A stretch of 19,831 nucleotides of DNA, from contig JBDKTJ010000038.1 in the NCBI GenBank assembly GCA_039698075.1, positions 1-19,831 of the forward strand. Reading direction: 5' to 3'. Source of the DNA: JAJFVC01 sp039698075 (GTDB lineage Bacteria > Planctomycetota > Planctomycetia > Pirellulales > Thermoguttaceae). Both the position numbers and the translations under genes were made by a program. Below are positions 7,510 to 14,647 of the stretch, in pieces. The notes under the pieces were generated by a model that worked only from the letters and a program-made list of their open reading frames with translations, had not been told where the DNA came from and did no database searches. Within the stretch, counting starts at the first letter, position 1; each line of letters starts with the position of its first letter.

Positions 7510-8421
7510 ATGCTTGACTTTCGTCGACACCCGGCGGGTCGCGACAACACCTGGCGAAAACAACGCCGGCGATGGTTGATCCTGGTGTTTTGTCTCGGGA
7601 TCGTCTTGATCTTCATCGGCCGAATCCGCGACCGGGCTTTCCGGCAATGGCTGGATTCGTGGATCGCCCCCCCAAAGACCCGTGCCCCCATCACTACGAT
7701 CGACAATCGACTCGACGCCGTCGCGTCGCACAACAAGCCGACCGGCTTTCGCATCGAAGAAAAATCGGAACGTCCCGCACAACCTGCCGCCATGCCCGAC
7801 CTCCACGCCGTCCAGGACGACACCCCATCCAACCGAGAAGAACAGGCCGCGGCGATGCAGTTGCTCGACGTCTTGCGTCGCACGGATCCCACGGCGTTGC
7901 AACAACAATCCGTCGGCCCAACGTCCTACGCCCAGTTGTTCCGCCAACCGGAACATTATCGCGGCCGCGTGGTGACCGTTTCGGGCGTGGTTCGCCGGGC
8001 TTCTCTTCTGGAGTTGCCTCGCAATGATTTTCATCTCGACCGGTACTATCAGGTCTGGCTCTGGCCGTTCGACAACCCCAGCGCGCCGATCGTGCTTTAT
8101 TGTTTGGAGCTGCCGAGTGGATTTCCGACGGGCATGACGCTGGCCGAGGACGCCACGGCAACCGGATTCTTCTTCAAACGCTGCGCCTATGCGGCGCAGG
8201 ACGCGATCCGCACCGCGCCGGAAATTCTCGCCAACACGCTCATCTGGCGACAACCGCCGCAAATCGCCGTGGGACGTCCTTCCGAAACTTGGGCGATTCC
8301 GGTCGCCGGCGCCGCGGCCGTCGTGTTGGCGTTGGCCGCCGCCTACGTCATTTATCTCCGCACGCGACCGCCTCGCAAAAAACCGCCCGAACAGCCGCCG
8401 ACGTTCGACGAATTGGAATAG
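7510..8421 (+). CDS. Bitopic/two-helix membrane protein of unknown function, paralogue of the next gene
   Basis: A 303-residue protein that I do not recognise. A basic N-terminus (RKQRRR) precedes a membrane helix at about 22-38. A polar, probably extracytoplasmic stretch follows to about 140, then a beta-rich domain at 150-247, then a second membrane helix at 261-283 and a basic proline-rich tail. Domain landmarks are YRGRVVTVSGVVRRA, YYQVWLW, CLELPSGFPTGM, ATGFFFKR and LIWR. The same landmarks recur in the next gene, so the two are paralogues. Start ATG 7510 has GGAAG 9 bases upstream; an in-frame upstream extension to 7369 looks non-coding. It is divergent from the secreted TPR gene and 100 bases ahead of its paralogue, probably in one transcript. 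The strand pattern beginning GRVVTVSGVVRR resembles an OB-fold or other small barrel, but this is only inference. Confidence 0.7.
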   Translation: MLDFRRHPAGRDNTWRKQRRRWLILVFCLGIVLIFIGRIRDRAFRQWLDSWIAPPKTRAPITTIDNRLDAVASHNKPTGFRIEEKSERPAQPAAMPDLHAVQDDTPSNREEQAAAMQLLDVLRRTDPTALQQQSVGPTSYAQLFRQPEHYRGRVVTVSGVVRRASLLELPRNDFHLDRYYQVWLWPFDNPSAPIVLYCLELPSGFPTGMTLAEDATATGFFFKRCAYAAQDAIRTAPEILANTLIWRQPPQIAVGRPSETWAIPVAGAAAVVLALAAAYVIYLRTRPPRKKPPEQPPTFDELE

Positions 8422-8521
8422 AACGCGATTTCGTTGCGTGACAATCTGTGTGAGAAGGAAAGAGCCCCCTAGATCGCAAGGGAAAATGGTTGGGTTACGT
8501 TCGAACCAAGGATTGACGAAA

Positions 8522-9880
8522 ATGAAAATGCTCCGGCGGTTTCTTCTCCTTTTTCCGTTTTTCCTTTTTTCCTTTCTGTGCGAAAGCGTTTTGAGCGGCG
8601 ACGCGACGTCTCAAAAGCCCGACGGTCCGCAGGCGATGTTTTCGGCCTTGGGCGTCGGACCCGAGTTGTTCCGGCAATTCGTCGACGGCAAGCCGATCGC
8701 CTCCGACAAAACCGAGCCCTTGCTGCGAGTGCTTTATCGGCTTCGATGGTTTCCTGCAGTCGATCTGGACCGCTGGGCCAACGAGCCCGACGCCATGAGC
8801 GATTCGACGACGCATCCGGATCGCCGCGGCGCGGTTTTTCGGCTTCGCGGACGCGTCCTGCAGGTCGAGTTGCAGCGTCCGTCCGCCCAAGACGCCGAGC
8901 GATTTGAAATGACCCGCTATTACCGATGTCGATTGCAGTTGGACAATTCGCCCAACTCGGCGACGTCCGAGATCTACACGGAAAACGTTCCCCCGTCCTG
9001 GCGCGACGGCGCAACGCCCGACGTTCCCGGCGGCGCGCTGGGCGTGCTGCTGAAGGCGGGCCTCGCACACAACGGACATCTGACGTGGATCTTCGTCGCG
9101 CCCCGACTGGCTTGGTATCCCGACGATCCGCTCGGCCGGCTCGGCATGGATTTCGGACTGCTGGAGTCGATGCAGAACGAAAAGCCGTTCGATCCGCGTT
9201 CGGCGGCCGATTCCGAGGCCTTTTATCAGATGTTGGCCGCCGTGGGCCGAGCCAAGCCAGGCCGGTTGCTCCGCGACGCCAAGCGGCAGTTGCCCAACAT
9301 CCGCGAAAACTGGCGATGGACCAACCGTCAAGGGCAGGAGCAGTACTCGGTGGTGCCGCTGTTCACGGATCCCGATTCGCAGGTCGGGCGGTTGATGGAG
9401 TTTTCGGGCACGGCGCGGCGGGTCGAGCGGATCGCCGTCGACGATCCCGACCTTCGCGCCCGATTCGGCATCGACCATTATTTTCAAGTGTCGCTGTTGA
9501 CCGACGATTCGCAAGGCAATCCGTTGACGTTTTGCGTGCGAGAGATTCCGCAAGGGATGCCGTACGGCGCGCAACCACACTACGGCGAGTGGGTCCAAGC
9601 GGCGGGCTTTTTTTTCAAAACGTGGATTTACACGACCGCCGCCACCGCGGCGTCCAAAACCACCCGGCAGCCATCGCCGCTGCTGATCGGCCGCGATCTG
9701 GCGTGGCGTCCGGTCGTCGTGCCGCCGCGCGGTCATTCGCTGAATGCCGCCCTGATCATCGCGGCTCTAGCGATGATGGGGTTGTTCTGGTGGATGGCTT
9801 GGCGCGGACGACGGCGGGAGCAACAATGGTTGGCCAGACAACTCGCGGAAAAAGAGCCCATCGAGGAAAAGCAGCCGTAG
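8522..9880 (+). CDS. Exported membrane-anchored protein with two copies of the shared beta-rich domain
   Basis: A 452-residue protein without a recognised family. Residues 1 to about 25 form a signal peptide with a very hydrophobic core (FLLLFPFFLFSFL). A first domain, about 102-200, carries FRLRGRVLQVELQ, RYYRCRLQL, GVLLKAGL and LAWYP. A linker includes RLGMDFGLLESM. A second domain, about 287-398, carries LMEFSGTARRVERI, HYFQVSLL, REIPQGMPYG, AAGFFFKTW and DLAWRP. A C-terminal membrane helix (408-427) and a charged tail follow. The second domain closely mirrors the single domain of the preceding gene, while the first is a diverged copy. Start ATG 8522 is supported by AAGGA 9 bases upstream and by the signal peptide directly after it. 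Most of the chain would lie outside the cytoplasm with a short C-terminal cytoplasmic tail. Confidence 0.72.
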   Translation: MKMLRRFLLLFPFFLFSFLCESVLSGDATSQKPDGPQAMFSALGVGPELFRQFVDGKPIASDKTEPLLRVLYRLRWFPAVDLDRWANEPDAMSDSTTHPDRRGAVFRLRGRVLQVELQRPSAQDAERFEMTRYYRCRLQLDNSPNSATSEIYTENVPPSWRDGATPDVPGGALGVLLKAGLAHNGHLTWIFVAPRLAWYPDDPLGRLGMDFGLLESMQNEKPFDPRSAADSEAFYQMLAAVGRAKPGRLLRDAKRQLPNIRENWRWTNRQGQEQYSVVPLFTDPDSQVGRLMEFSGTARRVERIAVDDPDLRARFGIDHYFQVSLLTDDSQGNPLTFCVREIPQGMPYGAQPHYGEWVQAAGFFFKTWIYTTAATAASKTTRQPSPLLIGRDLAWRPVVVPPRGHSLNAALIIAALAMMGLFWWMAWRGRRREQQWLARQLAEKEPIEEKQP

Positions 9881-9961
9881 ATCGCCAGATATCCGCTTGG
9901 GCCGGCGCGGTCCATCGGACGCCGTCCGCGAAAACAGTATTGTAGAGAGGAGATGCGACGG

Positions 9962-10450
9962 ATGCCGCAAGCCGAATCGTTTCAACAAGGCCCCATCGAC
10001 GGCGTGGCGTTTCGACCGCTTCCGCGTCACGAGGATCATCGTGGTTGGTTGGTCGAGCTGTATCGCGACGACGAACTGCCGGCCGAACAGCGGCCCGCGA
10101 TGGTGTACGTGAGCGAAACGCTGCCGGGCGTGACGCGCGGTCCGCACGAGCACGTCGACCAGACGGACTATTTCGCGTTCGTCGGGCCCGGCGATTTCGA
10201 GTTGTGGCTCTGGGACGCCCGACCCGATTCGCCGACGCGAGGACATTGCAGCCGAACGATCGTCGGCCAATCGAATCGGCAGTGCGTCGTGGTTCCGCCG
10301 GGCGTGGTGCACGCCTATCGCAACGTCGGCGCGGCGCCCGGCTGGGTGTTCAACGCGCCGAACCGCTTATACGCCGGCCAAGGCAAGCGGGCCCCGGTCG
10401 ACGAAATCCGCCACGAAAATCGCGACGACAGTCCGTATCGAATGACGTAA
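9962..10450 (+). CDS. RmlC-like cupin, dTDP-4-dehydrorhamnose 3,5-epimerase family protein
   Basis: A 162-residue single-domain cupin of the RmlC / sugar 3,5-epimerase superfamily. Visible family features are an opening strand with DHRGWLVELYR, the active-site region GVTRGPHEHVDQTDYF (H62 and H64), the jelly-roll strand FELWLWDAR, the second cupin motif VPPGVVHAYRNVG, and PNRLYAGQ and DDSPYRM near the end. It is shorter than classical RmlC (about 180 residues) and no other nucleotide-sugar genes adjoin it, so the substrate is uncertain: an NDP-4-keto-6-deoxyhexose or a related sugar. Of two in-frame ATGs (9953 and 9962), the second is chosen because GAGGAG ends 9 bases before it and would directly abut the first. 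Its stop is only 8 bases from the convergent stop of the TPR membrane protein gene. Confidence 0.75.
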   Translation: MPQAESFQQGPIDGVAFRPLPRHEDHRGWLVELYRDDELPAEQRPAMVYVSETLPGVTRGPHEHVDQTDYFAFVGPGDFELWLWDARPDSPTRGHCSRTIVGQSNRQCVVVPPGVVHAYRNVGAAPGWVFNAPNRLYAGQGKRAPVDEIRHENRDDSPYRMT

Positions 10451-10458
10451 CGCATAAT

Positions 10459-12402
10459 TTACGGATTGCGTTGCGCGCGGAGCCGCAGCGCGTTTTCGAG
10501 ATTCTTGCCCGCGTTGGGATGGTGGGGATCGAGCCGAAGCGTCTCGCGGAACTGGTCGATGGCCTCATCCAGATGGCCGTGGCGGGCCAGGATCACGCCG
10601 AGATTGTTGTGGGCCGCGACCAGGTCCGGCTTGATCGCCGCGGCCCGGGCGTAACATCGGGCGGCCTCGTCGACGTCGCCGCGCGCCTCGAGAATGATGC
10701 CCAGGTTGTTGTGGGCCTCGGCAAAATCCGGCCGCAACTTCAACGCCGTCCGGCAATGCCGCTCGGCCTCCTCATACCGCCGCAGATCGTTCAGCGCGCT
10801 GGCCAGATTGTTTTGGACCTGCGAGTCTTTTGGATCGAGCCGCAGCGCGGTCTCGTATTCCGCGACGGCCTCGCTGGTTCGCCCCTGTCGCTGCAAGGCG
10901 ATGCCGAGGCTGCCGTGCACTTCGGCGATGCCCGGAACCAGCTGGATCACGCGGCGGTAGTAGTCGGCGGCCTCGGCGTATTTTTTTTGCTTGGTCAGGA
11001 GCGTGCCGAGGCCATACAGCGCGTTCGTCGATTTCGGATCGTCTTCCAGCGCTTTGTGGAATTGCTCGATGGCCTGATCGACACGCCCTTGCTCGGCCCA
11101 ATGCGAGCCCAGATTGAAATCGGCGACGGCATTGCGGCTGGTGCATTGGAGCGTGTGGCGCCAAAGCGTCTCGTTGTCGCGCCAGTGCGAGGTTTGCCGC
11201 CATGCGACGACGGCCAGAAGCGTCAACACCAGGCACGAAGCGATTCCCACGGCCCGCGCGGCGATCGGACGACGGCGAACCACGTAGTCGACGCCCCAGG
11301 CCAACGCGATGGCCAAGCCAATCTGCGGCAAGTAGGTGTAGCGATCGGCCCGAGCCTGGCGGCCCACCTGCATCAGCCCGATCACCGGCAGCAACATGAC
11401 CAGATACCAAAGCCAGCCGACCAGCAGAAAGGGACAACGACGCCGCACGAGCACGACAAACAGGGAAATCGCGGCCAGCAGCAATCCCGAAACCGCGACC
11501 TGCCAGAGCGGCACGTGCAGGCCCGGATGCGGATACAACACGGCCAGCTTCGTCGGACAGGCCATCTGCCCGAGATACGCCGCATAGGAAACCACGGCAT
11601 TGCCCACACGCCAGGCAAATGGGACGTGGTCGACCGTTTCGAGGGCCTCCTGCTGAGCCCAGACGGTCGTCAAACACGCTAGGCCCGAGATCACCAGCAG
11701 CGGGAGTTTTTCGAGAAGAACTTGAACAAACGGGGCCGGGGGACTCGGAATTGGGGAGGGAGCGATTCCCTCGTCCTGCATCCCGCATCCCTTACCCCCG
11801 ATCCGTTCCAGCGGCCAATAGTCCAGCAGAAGCAGCACCAGGGGCAACGTCACCAGCATCGGCTTGGCCATCAGCCCCAGAACAAACAAGACCACGACGG
11901 TCAGATACGCCGACGCGGCCGTGGGACGTCGCACGTAACGCACGTAGGCGGCCAACGTGAGCACGAACAGCAGTCCGCTCAACACGTCCTTCCGTTCGGA
12001 GATCCAGGCGACCGATTCGACGCGCAACGGATGGACGGCGAACAGCGCGGCGGCCAAGGCGCTCGGCCAGAAATCGCCGGTCATGCGGCGCAGCGTCAGG
12101 AACAGCGCGATGGCCACCGCGGCGTGCAGCAACACGTTGACCGCGTGGTGTCCGCCGGCCCAGGTCCCGAAGATCTGGCAATCCAGCATGTGGGACATCC
12201 ACGTCAGCGGATGCCAATTGTTGGCGTGCCGCTCGGTCAAGGCCCACGCGACGGATTCGGCCGAGAGACCGCCGGAGACGTGCGGGTTTTCCGTCACGTA
12301 CTTATTGTCGTCGTAGTTGACGAACTTGTAGCGCAACGTCTGGCCGAAAATCAACGCGACGGCCAGCAACAGGCCCCCGCAGATCGCCCAATCCTTTCCC
12401 AT
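10459..12402 (-). CDS. TMTC-like GT-C membrane protein with six C-terminal TPRs
   Basis: A 647-residue multi-spanning membrane protein. The N-terminal two thirds resemble the TMTC/GT-C group of dolichol- or polyprenyl-phosphate-sugar-dependent glycosyltransferases. The first helix is followed by an extracytoplasmic loop with an acidic pair (VNYDDNKYV, D31-D32), then HPLTWMSHMLD (64-74), HPLRVESVAW and ERKDVLSGL, LLLLDYWP, YPHP, and PVIGLMQVGRQARADRYTYLP. Residues about 424-627 are six regular 34-residue TPRs (for example AHNNLGIILEARGDVDEA). By analogy it would transfer a sugar to exported proteins, with TPRs placed to bind substrate; this is inference. ATG 12402 is chosen because AAGGAGG sits 8 bases upstream. 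An alternative ATG at 12432 overlaps the stop of the preceding paralogue by one base (TGATG) and would add 10 residues. Confidence 0.75.
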   Translation of the reverse strand: MGKDWAICGGLLLAVALIFGQTLRYKFVNYDDNKYVTENPHVSGGLSAESVAWALTERHANNWHPLTWMSHMLDCQIFGTWAGGHHAVNVLLHAAVAIALFLTLRRMTGDFWPSALAAALFAVHPLRVESVAWISERKDVLSGLLFVLTLAAYVRYVRRPTAASAYLTVVVLFVLGLMAKPMLVTLPLVLLLLDYWPLERIGGKGCGMQDEGIAPSPIPSPPAPFVQVLLEKLPLLVISGLACLTTVWAQQEALETVDHVPFAWRVGNAVVSYAAYLGQMACPTKLAVLYPHPGLHVPLWQVAVSGLLLAAISLFVVLVRRRCPFLLVGWLWYLVMLLPVIGLMQVGRQARADRYTYLPQIGLAIALAWGVDYVVRRRPIAARAVGIASCLVLTLLAVVAWRQTSHWRDNETLWRHTLQCTSRNAVADFNLGSHWAEQGRVDQAIEQFHKALEDDPKSTNALYGLGTLLTKQKKYAEAADYYRRVIQLVPGIAEVHGSLGIALQRQGRTSEAVAEYETALRLDPKDSQVQNNLASALNDLRRYEEAERHCRTALKLRPDFAEAHNNLGIILEARGDVDEAARCYARAAAIKPDLVAAHNNLGVILARHGHLDEAIDQFRETLRLDPHHPNAGKNLENALRLRAQRNP

Positions 12403-12410
12403 GCCGGCGT

Positions 12411-12417
12411 CCTCCTT
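12411..12417 (-). promoter_or_regulatory. Strong Shine-Dalgarno deciding the start of the second TMTC-like gene
   Basis: The minus strand reads AAGGAGG here, eight bases before the ATG at 12402. It is the best ribosome site in this part of the window. It lies inside the short reading frame that would begin at the overlapping ATG at 12432, so it argues for the downstream start. Confidence 0.6.
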
Positions 12418-12431
12418 GTCTCGGCTCCGCA

Positions 12432-14564
12432 TCAAGGTTGCTTCTTCGGCGAGATGATTTTCGACGGTTGCACTCGAAGCGGCATGTTGCGTTGATATTG
12501 CTTTGCCTCGGCCTCGAGCGGTGCGATGAGCTTTTGCTTGCCTTGGCGTTTGGCCAAATCGATGGCGTCGGCGATGGCTTGTTGCGCCTCGGAGAAACGC
12601 CCATTCTCGGCGTACGCGGCAGCCAACGTGTGCAAGGCCACCGGTTCTTGCGCGGCGGTCAGTTGGACGGCCCGGCCGGCCAGATCGAGGGCCTCCTTGC
12701 CGTTGCGAACCTGCGGATCGGGATAGGTGGCCAAGAACCAAGCCAATTCGTTCATCACGGCGGCTTCGTTCGGACGCAAGCGAAGGATCTCGCGATACTG
12801 ATCGAGCATGTCTCGGATCTTGCCTTGCCGATAGAAAACTTGAATAAGGCTGACCCGCGCGGACGGATTTTCGGGATCGCGCCGCAAGGCCTCGTGAAAC
12901 GCCGCGGCGGCCTCATCCAAGCGATTCAATCTCAGATAGGCCGCGCCCAAGTTCGAGTGGTGCACGCTGACGAACGGGTTGATGCGCGCCGCGTTCTTCA
13001 AATACGGCAGCGCCCTTTCGAGCTGCCCGGCGCCGGCGTAATAAATGCCCAAGTTCCCGCTGGCAGAATCGTAATTCGGCGCGATCCGCACGGCCTCGGC
13101 GTAATTCTGGCCGGCTTTCTCGGGTTCCTTCAATTCCTGATAGGCCACGCCGAGATGATTGTACGCGAAGTAGTTGTCCCGGGTCACTTCGACCGCATGG
13201 CCGAAAACCGTCAGATTGTTTTTCCACTGGGCCGTCTGATGGTACGCCACAAACAGCCAAAGCACCAACGTCGCGCCGGCCGCACAACCAAGCGCCGTGC
13301 GCCATGCGGGACGACTGGCCGACCAATCAGCCGCGCCCCAGACGACGACCATGTAGACGCCGATCATCGGCAGGTACGTGTAGCGGTCGGCGTAGGCGTG
13401 AGCGCCGATCTGGATCAACCCGATCACCGGCACCAGCGTGCCCAAATACCAAAGCCACCCGACGATGCCGCAGGGCCAACGACGCCAATTCCAAAGGGCC
13501 CAAGCCGTGATCGCCAGCAGCAGAACCGCGGAGCCGATCGTCTCGGCCGCCCAGAGCGCCGGGGGAACTTTGACGATCGACGGGTGCGGATAAAAAATCG
13601 CGAGGTTGACCGGCCAAACCGTCTTCCAAAGATACACGACGTAGGACACGATCGCGTTGGCCACCTTCATGCCGGGCAAAATCGGGTCCATCATGCTCAT
13701 GGCGCCCGCGCCGTGCTGACCGGCGGCCACGATCGCGCTGACCGACAGCGAAAGGGCCAGCAGCGGCAATTTCTCGACCACGAGCCATCCGAGCGATCGA
13801 ACCGGAAAACGCGGCGACGCCGCATCCTCGGGCGAAATCGCGACACCCTTGGGCCGCCATCGCCGCATCGGCCAATAGTCCAACAGCAACAACACGCACG
13901 GCAGCGTGACCAACATCGACTTGGCCGTCAGCCCCAGCCCGAACGAAACCACGACGGACGCGTACCGTCCGAGGCTCGGTCGTCGGGCGTACCAACTGTA
14001 GGACCAAAGCGTCAACATCCAAAACAGCCCGCTCAACACGTCCTTGCGTTCGGCCGCCCAGGCCACCGATTCCGCCCGCAACGGATGAATGGCGAACATC
14101 GCCGCCACCAGCGCGCTGCACCACAGGGCGCCGGTCATCTGACGCAACGCCAGGAACAGGATCACCACGCTGGCCGCGTGCAGCCACACGTTGGTCAAAT
14201 GATGCCCGCCGGGCGCGCCGGGCGAACCGGCCGGATAGAGCGTCGCGTCGAGCATGTGCGACATCCACGTCAGCGGATGCCAATTGCCCGCGTGACAGGT
14301 GGTCAACGCCCATTGAACGTTCTCCCAACTCAGCCCCGAGGCCACGTGCGGATTGCCATAGATATATTGCACGTCGTCGCAGACCAAGAACTCATGCTGC
14401 GAGGTCTGGCCGAACACCAGAAAGACCGCCAGCACCAAGGCGAGACTAATGACCAGCGTTTTCCAAAATTCTTGCGTCGCGGGACGTTCGACCCAGGGAT
14501 GTGACTGCCAATCGTGCGACGCGACATTTTGCGGCGGACGGCTGTTCTTCGGTTTTTGACCCAT
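12432..14564 (-). CDS. TMTC-like GT-C membrane protein with C-terminal TPRs (upstream paralogue)
   Basis: A 710-residue paralogue of the following gene with the same architecture and near-identical landmarks: VCDDVQYIYGNPHV after the first helix, NWHPLTWMSHMLD, HPLRAESVAW with ERKDVLSGLF, LLLLDYWP, FYPHP, VGWLWYLGTLVPVIGLIQIG and ADRYTYLP. It differs in a polar cytoplasmic N-terminus of about 33 residues before the first helix, an insertion (AGSPGAPGG) in the first loop, and a more irregular TPR tail from about residue 450 (YNHLGVAYQELKEPEKA, GNLGIYYAGAGQLERA, HTLAAAYAENGRFSEA). The conserved acidic pair and the HPLTW motif suggest both copies are active. The start ATG 14564 has AGGA five bases upstream and lies behind a near-consensus promoter. 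Function by family analogy is protein O-glycosylation at the extracytoplasmic face; donor and target are unknown. Confidence 0.77.
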   Translation of the reverse strand: MGQKPKNSRPPQNVASHDWQSHPWVERPATQEFWKTLVISLALVLAVFLVFGQTSQHEFLVCDDVQYIYGNPHVASGLSWENVQWALTTCHAGNWHPLTWMSHMLDATLYPAGSPGAPGGHHLTNVWLHAASVVILFLALRQMTGALWCSALVAAMFAIHPLRAESVAWAAERKDVLSGLFWMLTLWSYSWYARRPSLGRYASVVVSFGLGLTAKSMLVTLPCVLLLLDYWPMRRWRPKGVAISPEDAASPRFPVRSLGWLVVEKLPLLALSLSVSAIVAAGQHGAGAMSMMDPILPGMKVANAIVSYVVYLWKTVWPVNLAIFYPHPSIVKVPPALWAAETIGSAVLLLAITAWALWNWRRWPCGIVGWLWYLGTLVPVIGLIQIGAHAYADRYTYLPMIGVYMVVVWGAADWSASRPAWRTALGCAAGATLVLWLFVAYHQTAQWKNNLTVFGHAVEVTRDNYFAYNHLGVAYQELKEPEKAGQNYAEAVRIAPNYDSASGNLGIYYAGAGQLERALPYLKNAARINPFVSVHHSNLGAAYLRLNRLDEAAAAFHEALRRDPENPSARVSLIQVFYRQGKIRDMLDQYREILRLRPNEAAVMNELAWFLATYPDPQVRNGKEALDLAGRAVQLTAAQEPVALHTLAAAYAENGRFSEAQQAIADAIDLAKRQGKQKLIAPLEAEAKQYQRNMPLRVQPSKIISPKKQP

Positions 14565-14606
14565 GGTGGTCCTATCAGAGGAGTTCTATTTTCCCTTGAA
14601 AGTACT

Positions 14607-14636
14607 ATTATCGTTATACGGCGGACCGAATGTCAA
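14607..14636 (-). promoter_or_regulatory. Near-consensus sigma-70 promoter for the tandem TMTC-like genes
   Basis: The minus strand carries a perfect TTGACA at 14631-14636, an 18-base spacer, and GATAAT (5 of 6) at 14607-14612. Transcription would start near 14600, leaving a leader of about 36 bases before the ATG at 14564. The element begins only 11 bases beyond the recG stop codon. It is by far the most consensus-like promoter in the window and stands in AT-rich sequence unlike its surroundings, which suggests the tandem pair is transcribed separately from recG and strongly. Confidence 0.7.
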
Positions 14637-14647
14637 GATTTATTCCC

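Noticed and set aside
8522..8600. Possible lipoprotein signal at Cys20 of the 8522 protein
   Set aside because: The residues before the cysteine (SFL) do not fit a lipobox, which needs a small residue at -1; a plain signal peptide is more likely.
9916..9928. Perfect CGGAC-GCC-GTCCG hairpin between the 8522 gene and the cupin gene
   Set aside because: No T-run follows on either strand, and such short GC palindromes are frequent here, so no terminator is called.
10045..11682. 545-codon plus-strand frame over the cupin and the TMTC-like TPR region
   Set aside because: Composition and position mark it as a shadow of two real genes.
12402..12432. ATG at 12432 overlapping the upstream stop as the start of the second TMTC-like gene
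   Set aside because: Possible by coupling, but the AAGGAGG site lies inside this extension at ideal distance from ATG 12402, so the shorter form is preferred.
12438..14504. 688-codon open frame on the plus strand opposite the TMTC-like gene
   Set aside because: Its translation is rich in Arg, Gly and His with no domain pattern, while the minus strand shows clear membrane and TPR motifs. It is an antisense shadow of GC-rich coding DNA.
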